Assembly: GCA_039026975.1 (NCBI GenBank)
Contig: JBCCLI010000358.1
Coordinates: 1-6,945, forward strand
DNA length: 6,945 nucleotides
Reading direction: 5' to 3'
From: JBCBKZ01 sp039026975
Lineage (GTDB): Bacteria > Bacteroidota > Bacteroidia > J057
This document shows positions 1-5,433 of the stretch, piece by piece. Every line of letters starts with the position of its first letter. The stretch's first letter is position 1. The position numbers were made by a program, and so were the translations under genes. Below the pieces are notes generated by a model that saw only the letters and a program-made list of their open reading frames with translations, searched no databases and had not been told where the DNA came from.

Positions 1-2
1 AA

Positions 3-200
3 GATATTCAGGAAGCTGACAACCAGCTTCTCAAACCCTTATTTGAAATCTGGCAGGTTCTCAAGAAAAATGTGAATAATTCTGCTTCAGATGGTCCTCA
101 TTCTATTGAATCCTTCTTCGGTATTTTAGATGAGAATGATGCTGCCGAAATGGAAGACATCATACAAAAAGAATTTCAGAATATTGAGGGCGACTGGTAA
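3..200 (+). CDS. VapB-like antitoxin, 5'-truncated by the window edge
   Basis: An open frame enters from the left edge and ends at TAA 198-200, giving the last 65 residues of a small acidic protein. It ends in FFGILDENDAAEMED followed by a Q-K-E-F-Q-N-I-E-G-D-W tail. Short proteins with this kind of tail commonly sit just before PIN toxins in Bacteroidota and serve as the antitoxin, with the C-terminal part binding the toxin; that role is inferred here from position and family resemblance. The stop overlaps the toxin start by one base (TAATG), so the two are translationally coupled. Comparison with the decayed second copy at 1534-1751 suggests only about nine or ten N-terminal codons are missing, for a full length near 75 residues. 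I see no recognisable DNA-binding fold, so autoregulation cannot be claimed. Confidence 0.75.
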   Translation, partial: DIQEADNQLLKPLFEIWQVLKKNVNNSASDGPHSIESFFGILDENDAAEMEDIIQKEFQNIEGDW

Positions 201-583
201 TGGGTGAAGTTGTACTTGATACAAATGCTATTATTCACTTCTTCAAGGGTGATAGAAGTATACAAGAGCTCTTGAAATCCTTCTCCACTTGGTATTTACC
301 TACAACAGTCGTTGGAGAATTACTATTTGGAGCATATAATTCTACCCATGTAGAGAAGAATCTTGCAACTTATCGAAGCTTTTTCGATCAAGTAATCATT
401 CTGTCTCCCAATGATGAAATAGTAGTTTCATATGCTCAAATCAGATTAGAGTTAAAGAGAATAGGTAAGCCAATTCCAGAAAATGATATTTGGATTGCTG
501 CCACAGCAAAAGCAAAAGGCCTTCCCCTAGCGACCCTTGATAAACATTTTTCTTCTATCAAGAACCTGGAACTAAGTAAGTAG
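200..583 (+). CDS. vapC: VapC-family PIN-domain toxin (ribonuclease)
   Basis: This 127-residue protein has the length and motif order of a VapC toxin, a Mg2+-dependent endoribonuclease that cuts RNA when freed from its antitoxin. The acidic PIN residues are all visible: D7 in VVLDTNAII, E40 in VVGELLFGA, D96 in ENDIWIAATA and D114 in LATLDKHF. The motif PxxxNDxWIAAxA and the closing LATLDKHF are typical of the family. The ATG at 200 overlaps the antitoxin stop, which supports this start and the pairing. All four acidic residues are intact, so the protein is probably active, unlike the second copy at 1751-2133. The RNA target cannot be read from sequence. The next gene starts 20 bp downstream on the same strand and may be co-transcribed. 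Confidence 0.9.
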   Translation: MGEVVLDTNAIIHFFKGDRSIQELLKSFSTWYLPTTVVGELLFGAYNSTHVEKNLATYRSFFDQVIILSPNDEIVVSYAQIRLELKRIGKPIPENDIWIAATAKAKGLPLATLDKHFSSIKNLELSK

Positions 584-603
584 CTCTGCCTAAGTATAAG
601 TAT

Positions 604-1464
604 ATGAATCCCATATCATTTTTTGAAGAAAACGAAATCCAGTATTTCGACGGTAAAGATTCCCACATCGCTTACCGGAAGTTTGGAACGGGTCCACCCA
701 TTCTTTTTATTCATGGCTTTCCAGTATACGGATATACTTGGCGGTTTTTATTGCCCAGGCTATCAGCTACCCATAGCTGCTATGTAGTTGACTTAGTAGG
801 ATTAGGATACAGTAAATGGAATAAGGCTACTGATTTCCATTTTACTGCACAGGCTAGGAGGTTAATTGACTTTGTAACTTCTCTAGGGATTCAAAACTGT
901 TCCATCATAGCCCATAACACAGGGGCTACCACGGCCAGGCTAGTAGCCCTATCTGAGAAACTTAGGGTACAGAATCTAGTCCTAATTAATACGGAAGTGC
1001 CCGGACATAGACCTCCCTGGATTCCCCTTTACCAGCAGGTAGGGAAATTACCTCTATCACCGTATGTCTTCGGTACTTTTTTAAAGAATGATGTATTTGT
1101 AAGATCCAGCATGGGGTTCAAAGAGTTCTATTCTAATAAAGAATTACTGAAGAATAAGACTTATTTGAATCCTTACTTGAAATTAGTTACTCAAAGTACA
1201 CATCATATTCAGGGTGCCTTAGCCTATCTGATAGGGTGTAACTTCAAGTATATGGACAGCCTGAAAGATAGACATAAAGAGATAGCTGCTAAGGTCAGTC
1301 TTATATGGGGAGAAGATGACCGAACCTTTCCTGTTTCATATGGAGAAGAACTGGCTACCCAGTTTACCCATTGCTCATTTTATCGAATAGCGAAGGCTAG
1401 CTTAATGCCCCATGAAGAAAAACCAGAAGAGGTACTGGAGATCTTGATTTCTGAATTAGGCTAG
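604..1464 (+). CDS. Alpha/beta-hydrolase-fold protein with altered catalytic residues
   Basis: This 286-residue protein has the full-length layout of the haloalkane dehalogenase/epoxide hydrolase-like branch of alpha/beta hydrolases. It shows an oxyanion-loop HGFP at 37-40 within LFIHGFPVYGYTWR, VVDLVGLGYS at 61-70, the nucleophile elbow AHNTGA at 103-108, a cap region around 140-225, the acid strand LIWGEDDRTFP with D239, and a C-terminal PHEEKPEEV. Two expected catalytic positions look changed. The elbow carries Asn105 where this branch has Asp (or Ser in others). The usual AGHxPHEE motif reads ASLMPHEE, placing Leu267 where the catalytic His should be. The frame is otherwise undamaged. It may be a pseudoenzyme, a protein kept for another role, or an early pseudogene; no substrate can be named. 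It lies 20 bp after the toxin gene, without an obvious promoter between, and between two copies of the same toxin-antitoxin module. Confidence 0.85.
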   Translation: MNPISFFEENEIQYFDGKDSHIAYRKFGTGPPILFIHGFPVYGYTWRFLLPRLSATHSCYVVDLVGLGYSKWNKATDFHFTAQARRLIDFVTSLGIQNCSIIAHNTGATTARLVALSEKLRVQNLVLINTEVPGHRPPWIPLYQQVGKLPLSPYVFGTFLKNDVFVRSSMGFKEFYSNKELLKNKTYLNPYLKLVTQSTHHIQGALAYLIGCNFKYMDSLKDRHKEIAAKVSLIWGEDDRTFPVSYGEELATQFTHCSFYRIAKASLMPHEEKPEEVLEILISELG

Positions 1465-1533
1465 TTCCTTACCTTATCAAGGAGTAGTAACCTTCTTTTT
1501 AATTTTAGGTGTATTTAGATAAATTCTCCGAAT

Positions 1534-1751
1534 ATGAGCATAAGAGAACTACTACTTAAAGGCATTCAAGAAGCTGATGATAAGCTTCTTAAACGACTTT
1601 ATGAAATTTGGCAGGCGCTCGCTACTCTTCCACCAATGCTAACGATCAAAATCCGTTAGCGTCTTTTTTTGGCATATTAGATGAAAAGGATGCAAATGAA
1701 CTAGAAATAATCACCCAAAAAGAGTTCCAGAATATTGAGGGAGATTGGTAA
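1534..1751 (+). pseudogene. Decayed second copy of the VapB-like antitoxin
   Basis: The region starts at ATG 1534 (MSIRELLLKGIQEADDKLLK) and runs into YEIWQAL, closely matching the antitoxin at the left edge (DIQEADNQLLKPLFEIWQ). That frame then meets a TAG at 1657-1659. The rest of the match, SFFGILDEKDANELE with a final F-Q-N-I-E-G-D-W, continues in another frame and ends at TAA 1749-1751. The net shift corresponds to one lost base, or an equivalent change, somewhere around 1615-1640, and a couple of codons are also missing there. The product would lose the C-terminal part expected to bind toxin. The TAATG overlap with the following toxin relic is preserved exactly as in the intact module, which shows the two were once an operon. 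This copy is useful because it reveals the probable N-terminus of the truncated intact antitoxin. Confidence 0.8.
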
Positions 1752-2133
1752 TGAGGGAAGTAGTACTTGACACAAGTATTGTCATCCGAATTTTAAAAGG
1801 AGATGAACATATCCGAGATTTATTAAAGTCTTATGTAACAGGGTATTTACCTATTACAGTGGTTGGAAAATTACTACTTGGGCCCTACAACTCTAACTAG
1901 ATAGAGAAGAACCTAACCAATTAAAAATATTTTTTTGAACGAGTACGTGTTATACCAATTGACGCTGAAATAGCCGAGGCCTATGCCAAATCCGACTGGA
2001 ATTAAAATGAATAGGGTGGCCTATTCCTAAGAATGATATTTGGATAGCTACTACAGCAAAAGCAATAAGTCTTCCCCTAGCAACTCTTGATAAGCACTTT
2101 TCCTATGTAGAGAATCTCCAATTATTAGTATGA
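1751..2133 (+). pseudogene. Decayed second copy of the VapC PIN toxin
   Basis: The sequence aligns from start to stop with the toxin at 200-583 and is only one base shorter (383 against 384 bp). Seen directly, MREVVLDTSIVIRILKGD opens the frame, but codon 50 is TAG (1898-1900) and codon 58 is TAA (1922-1924, where the intact copy has TAT). A one-base loss near 1988 shifts the frame, and after realignment TGA at 2008-2010 replaces the codon of R87. Beyond it the match continues as PIPKNDIWIATTAKA and LPLATLDKHF to TGA 2131-2133. The active-site E40 is also changed to K (1868-1870, GKL instead of GEL), so even the part before the first stop would be catalytically impaired. At least three stops and one frameshift make function very unlikely. 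The two copies differ at many sites, so the duplication, or acquisition of two related modules, is not recent. Confidence 0.9.
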
Positions 2134-2200
2134 TTAACTTGGGTTCTGGATTATTCTCACTGATAATCAAATATTTAGAGATTGGGTTAATTTATCTGAA

Positions 2201-2323
2201 ATGATAAGTATCTCGTGGGATGGCCGTCACGCCACCGATCGTGGGCGGCTTGTAGAGTTGTATTGGCGGGACAAAGCGTGTTGGGGCGAATGCCAAAATG
2301 GAGTCCTGCGGAAGGCAATGTAA
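2201..2323 (+). other. GC-rich block with a 40-codon open frame, coding status doubtful
   Basis: Within an AT-rich gene-free stretch, about 2211-2320 rises to roughly 60 % GC by hand count. An ATG at 2201 opens a 40-codon frame running through the whole block to TAA 2321-2323. It encodes a Trp-rich peptide beginning MISISWDGRHATDRGRLVEL, with W at 6, 22 and 28 and C at 27 and 31. I do not recognise it. No ribosome-binding site or promoter is evident, and a GC-rich segment can be open by chance because its stops are rare. The block also contains a hairpin, CGCCAC-CGATC-GTGGGCG (2230-2247, one bulged G). It may be a relic of transferred DNA, a structured RNA or repeat element, or a genuine small gene. 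Confidence 0.3.
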
Positions 2324-2365
2324 CACTGGAGTTAAGCATAGACTTAACCAAAATTGACGTTATGA
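2318..2365 (+). repeat. Nested inverted repeat resembling a short integron attC site
   Basis: The order of elements is ATGTAAC (2318-2324), a 6-nt spacer, GTTAAG (2331-2336), a 6-nt loop, CTTAAC (2343-2348), a 10-nt spacer and GTTATGA (2359-2365). The inner arms are perfectly complementary, and the outer TAAC/GTTA pair as well. Integron attC sites share this plan: outer RYYYAAC and GTTRRRY boxes, spacers, inner paired boxes and an imperfect hairpin. The stop codon of the preceding 40-codon frame lies inside the first outer box, as is common for cassette genes. Against it, the outer boxes deviate from consensus, the element is short (48 nt), the right spacer is long, and no second attC or integrase is in the window. 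Confidence 0.25.
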
Positions 2366-2376
2366 TTAAGTAATCA
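2363..2376. promoter_or_regulatory. 14-bp palindrome, possible operator
   Basis: TGATTA and TAATCA form perfect 6-bp arms around a 2-nt centre, about 130 bp before the metallophosphatase start. Its symmetry would suit a dimeric regulator, but the same AT-rich dyad can arise by chance and it partly overlaps the attC-like element. Confidence 0.2.
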
Positions 2377-2434
2377 TCCCTTTTCCTTACTCACGGTAAT
2401 GACTTCCGCTCATTAGTACAAGTTCCACAGCTTT

Positions 2435-2442
2435 TATATTTA
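2435..2442 (+). promoter_or_regulatory. Possible Bacteroidota -7 element before the metallophosphatase
   Basis: TATATTTA fits seven of eight positions of the TAnnTTTG -7 consensus known for Bacteroidota and lies about 60 bp upstream of the ATG at 2503. I do not see a convincing TTG-type -33 element at the right distance, so this is only a weak candidate. Confidence 0.2.
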
Positions 2443-2502
2443 TTCACTTCTTCATCGTATATTCCGCCGCTGACTATCATTCTCTCACGGAAACCCTGAC
2501 CC

Positions 2503-4062
2503 ATGAATTGTAGGATATCTGTAATACTGTTCTTCGGAGGACTTTTTTGTGTTGCACTTTCTGCTCAACAACCTAAAAGAGCTTATCACGTCCCTGAGTT
2601 TGCCCATACGTGGCATTTGCCCAGTCTGCACCCTGACCATATTATGCTAAACCTGACGGAAGATCCCTCCACTTCTATGAGCGTTACTTGGCGGACAAAT
2701 GTAGAAGTGCTAAAAGGATACGCAGAGATTGCACTGGCTACGGCTGCACCCAAGTTTTGGCGAAATGCCACTACGCTAAAGGCCCACACCCAGAGTATGA
2801 ATGCCATGTCAGTGAGAGGGGCTCAAACCATCAGCAATTATCACTCTGTTACCTTCACGCAACTACTACCTGATACCCTCTATGCATATCGGGTAGGAGA
2901 TGGAAGGATTTGGAGTGAGTGGATCCAATTCAGAACAGCGCCACAGGAAGAGAAACCTTTCTCCTTTCTGTATGTAGGAGATGCCCAGAATTACGTATTG
3001 GAACTATGGTCTCGCCTTATTAGAGAAGGCTACCGAAAGGCACCAGATGCTAGCTTTATCATTCATGCAGGAGATCTTATCAATAACGCTCACTATGAGC
3101 GCCAGTGGCATGAATGGTTCCAGGCAGGTGGCTTTATTCACAGTATGCTTCCTTCTATGCCTACCCCTGGAAACCACGAGTATGCACCTTACACAGCAGA
3201 AAGCCAGCGGGTTCTCTCCATTCAATGGCCCTATCAGTTTACCCTACCCGATAATGGGCCTGAAGAGCTCGCAGAAACTACCTACTTCGTGGATTACCAG
3301 AATACCAGATTGGTCAGCCTCAACACAAATGTGATGAAAGAAGAACAGGTCAGCTGGCTGGATTCTGTTCTCACTGCTAACACAAAAAAATGGACGATAG
3401 TAACCTTCCATCATCCCCTCTTTTCTGGCTCATCAGGAAGGAATAATCAGGAACTTAGGGACCTTTGGAAGCCCATATTTGATAAGCATAAGGTAGACCT
3501 AATCCTGCAAGGGCATGATCATACCTACGCACGTGGAAGGGCTGTAAAACCAGAACTAAACCTTACTGCGGGAATGAACAAGAGGGACTACAGCGGAACT
3601 GTATACGTAGTCTCTGTGAGTGGAGGTAAAATGTATGATCTTATGCCTAATGGCTGGGAAGACTTTGAGGAAGCTGAAAGAGATAGAGGAGCGGAAAATA
3701 CACAGCTGTTTCAAGTCATAAGTATTGATGGAGATAAACTGTCCTTCGAAGCCTACACTGCCACCGGACAGTTATATGATGCTTTTGATTTAGTAAAGTC
3801 CGGAGAGAATACTCCTAATCAATTTATAGAAAGAAAACAGGAAGCCATTTCAGCCAGGAGATTCTCCAATACTATTCCTTACCAGGATCAACTGCCTGAT
3901 GGCGTAGAGGCTGAACTTATGCATTTATATGATGGCTACCAGATAGATGGGGTAACCTATCAAGATGAGCCTGAACTCAGGGGATATAAAGTATTTATGT
4001 CTAAAGAAGGAAAATTCATTAAGCTTACCCTTGATGAAAAAGGCAATATTATAGAGAATTAA
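2503..4062 (+). CDS. Secreted calcineurin-like / purple-acid-phosphatase-like metallophosphatase
   Basis: This 519-residue protein starts with a Sec signal peptide (hydrophobic 5-20, likely cleavage after ALSA at 18-21) and should act in the periplasm or outside. Residues about 44-146 form the fibronectin-like N-terminal domain of purple acid phosphatases (SMSVTWRTN, SEWIQFRTAP). The metallophosphatase core follows with the dinuclear-metal motifs in order: GD at 159-160, GD at 190-191, GNHE at 223-226, FHHP at 302-305 and GHDH at 337-340. It probably hydrolyses phosphomonoesters; the substrate is not readable. The tyrosine that follows GDxx in true purple acid phosphatases is not in that place (GDLINNAHY), so the name purple acid phosphatase should be used loosely. 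The last 90 or so residues lie beyond the catalytic core, have no known sorting domain visible, and are unassigned. The gene stands alone and converges with the monooxygenase 55 bp downstream. Confidence 0.88.
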   Translation: MNCRISVILFFGGLFCVALSAQQPKRAYHVPEFAHTWHLPSLHPDHIMLNLTEDPSTSMSVTWRTNVEVLKGYAEIALATAAPKFWRNATTLKAHTQSMNAMSVRGAQTISNYHSVTFTQLLPDTLYAYRVGDGRIWSEWIQFRTAPQEEKPFSFLYVGDAQNYVLELWSRLIREGYRKAPDASFIIHAGDLINNAHYERQWHEWFQAGGFIHSMLPSMPTPGNHEYAPYTAESQRVLSIQWPYQFTLPDNGPEELAETTYFVDYQNTRLVSLNTNVMKEEQVSWLDSVLTANTKKWTIVTFHHPLFSGSSGRNNQELRDLWKPIFDKHKVDLILQGHDHTYARGRAVKPELNLTAGMNKRDYSGTVYVVSVSGGKMYDLMPNGWEDFEEAERDRGAENTQLFQVISIDGDKLSFEAYTATGQLYDAFDLVKSGENTPNQFIERKQEAISARRFSNTIPYQDQLPDGVEAELMHLYDGYQIDGVTYQDEPELRGYKVFMSKEGKFIKLTLDEKGNIIEN

Positions 4063-4066
4063 GGTC

Positions 4067-4092
4067 ATTCTTTACTAAAGAGAAATTCTTTA
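4067..4092. terminator. Weak AT-rich hairpin between convergent genes
   Basis: TAAAGA (4076-4081) and TCTTTA (4087-4092) form a perfect 6-bp stem around GAAAT, and ATTCTTTA occurs twice (4067-4074 and 4085-4092). It sits 13 bp after the phosphatase stop, in the 55-bp gap before the stop of the opposing gene, so it could act in both directions. The stem is AT-only apart from one G-C pair and lacks a clear T-tract, so terminator function is uncertain. Confidence 0.3.
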
Positions 4093-4117
4093 AGCTGAAC
4101 GAGAGAATAGCCTGAGC

Positions 4118-5146
4118 CTAAGCATCCTTTACTAGGGGAACTACCTCCTCCCCTATTAGCTGAATTGCCTCCTTGAATTGCTCGTGGGTAAGGCCGGCAC
4201 TGTCCATCATGAAGGAGAATCGGGTAATGCCTCCAAGGGCTTCACTATGTCGGATGAGCTTTTCTGCCACCTCTTCCGGACTACCAATCACTAAGGCGCC
4301 CTGAGGACCTGCCTGAGCTTCAAATCTCTGACGCGTAACAGGCGGCCACCCCCTTTCCTTCCCTACCCGATTGAAGGTCTTCTCGTAGCCAGGGAAATAG
4401 GTGTCTTTCGTTTGTTGGGTGTTTCTCCCTACAAAGCCGAGAGAATGTAATCCCACTTCCAGCTTGGAAGCATCATGCCCAGCCTGATCTACCCCGCGCC
4501 AGTAGAGATCTACCAATTGTTTAAACCTATGAGTTTCTCCTCCTATGACAGCTACCATGAGGGGTAATCCGAGTAAACCCGCTCGCATGAAAGACTGGGG
4601 GGTTCCCCCCACCCCTATCCATATGGGAAGCTTCTCCTGGTACGGCCTTGGATACACAGGAAGATTCTTGATCTCAGGCCTAAACTTCCCATCCCAATTC
4701 ACAAATTCTTTCGCTCTTATTTTTAGAAGGAGCCTAAGCTTTTCCTCAAACAGCTGATCATACTCATCCAGATCCAGTCCAAATAGGGGAAATGATTCTA
4801 TAAAGGAACCACGCCCCACTACCATTTCTGCCCGCCCTTTAGTGATCAGATCCAGGGTAGCAAAGTTCTGGAATATTCTCACAGGATCTCCAGCACTAAT
4901 CACCGTAACAGCAGAACGCAAAATGATATTCTCAGTTCTCCTAGCTGCTGCTGCTAAAATCATCGTAGGTGCAGAGTCCAGAAACTCTTTACGGTAGTGC
5001 TCACCCATCCCAAAATGATGTAATCCTACCTTATCTGCTAACTCTATTCTTTCCAGGAGTTCATGCATGGCTTTCGCCCTTGCCTCTGGACTATCTGCTA
5101 CTTCTAAAGAGGGTACTGCTGCGAAGCTATCTATTCCGATTTGCAT
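4118..5146 (-). CDS. LLM-class flavin-dependent oxidoreductase (luciferase-like monooxygenase)
   Basis: This 342-residue cytosolic protein has the bacterial luciferase-like TIM-barrel layout and the usual family length. Visible landmarks are MQIGIDSFAAVP at the start, GMGEHYRKEF around 46-55, SAVTVISAGDPVRIFQNFAT at 78-97, GRAEMVVGRGSFIESFPLFG at 104-123, YPRPYQEKLPIWIGVGGTPQS at 165-185, and IGSPEEVAEKLI near 287-298. The GRGSFxESFPLFG and IGVGGTPQS stretches match the subgroup of probable LLM oxidoreductases typified by the Agrobacterium structure 2I7G. Members use reduced flavin (FMN or F420 by family) with oxygen or another acceptor; the substrate of this subgroup is not established to my knowledge. 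The start at 5146 gives an N-terminus of family type with no alternative in-frame ATG nearby. It is transcribed away from the sialidase and towards the phosphatase, and appears monocistronic. Confidence 0.9.
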   Translation of the reverse strand: MQIGIDSFAAVPSLEVADSPEARAKAMHELLERIELADKVGLHHFGMGEHYRKEFLDSAPTMILAAAARRTENIILRSAVTVISAGDPVRIFQNFATLDLITKGRAEMVVGRGSFIESFPLFGLDLDEYDQLFEEKLRLLLKIRAKEFVNWDGKFRPEIKNLPVYPRPYQEKLPIWIGVGGTPQSFMRAGLLGLPLMVAVIGGETHRFKQLVDLYWRGVDQAGHDASKLEVGLHSLGFVGRNTQQTKDTYFPGYEKTFNRVGKERGWPPVTRQRFEAQAGPQGALVIGSPEEVAEKLIRHSEALGGITRFSFMMDSAGLTHEQFKEAIQLIGEEVVPLVKDA

Positions 5147-5336
5147 ATAGGATTAATATTGAATTTTGAATGATGGTGCTGAGTTCTTAATGAGATCTGT
5201 GGAGCACTGGGCATTATCTCTCGCTAAGGTAGACCATTCTAAAGATTATTTTAATCACCTAGATTAACTTACCCCATGTTTGAAACCCTAATCTCTACAG
5301 ATAATGTAGGCTTGCAGAACCAAATCTGCACTAATT

Positions 5337-5366
5337 TTCTTCATAATAGCTTACTATTCTTCATAA
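5337..5366. promoter_or_regulatory. Paired direct and inverted repeats upstream of the sialidase
   Basis: TTCTTCATAA occurs at 5337-5346 and again at 5357-5366, exactly 20 bp apart (about two helical turns). Between and overlapping them, AATAG (5345-5349) and CTATT (5354-5358) form an inverted repeat around a 4-nt centre. The element lies 68 bp before the sialidase ATG in the 287-bp divergent intergenic region, a reasonable place for an operator. I found no clear -33/-7 promoter for either divergent gene, and nothing else recognisable in 5147-5433. Confidence 0.3.
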
Positions 5367-5433
5367 AATTTACTTATCAGAACCTACAATCCTTTATTTT
5401 CATCTAACCACTATCTGTTCCAAGCATGGTCTT

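Noticed and set aside
584..603. Searched the 20-bp gap between toxin and hydrolase for a recombination site or promoter.
   Set aside because: Too short and without inverted boxes or promoter-like motifs.
1480..1515. Possible terminator after the hydrolase (AAGG and CCTT around 8 nt, followed by a T-rich run).
   Set aside because: The stem is only four base pairs and does not extend; this is likely chance in AT-rich DNA.
2134..2200. Looked for a relic of a second hydrolase after the decayed module, which would make the duplication unit larger.
   Set aside because: No similarity to the hydrolase start could be seen in any frame.
2586..3334. Several open frames of 61-117 codons on both strands inside the metallophosphatase gene.
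   Set aside because: They lie wholly within a well-supported gene, have no family motifs, and the coding frame of the phosphatase is clear.
4545..5169. Plus-strand open frames of 66-70 codons across the monooxygenase gene.
   Set aside because: They are antisense to a well-supported coding frame, with no recognisable protein features.
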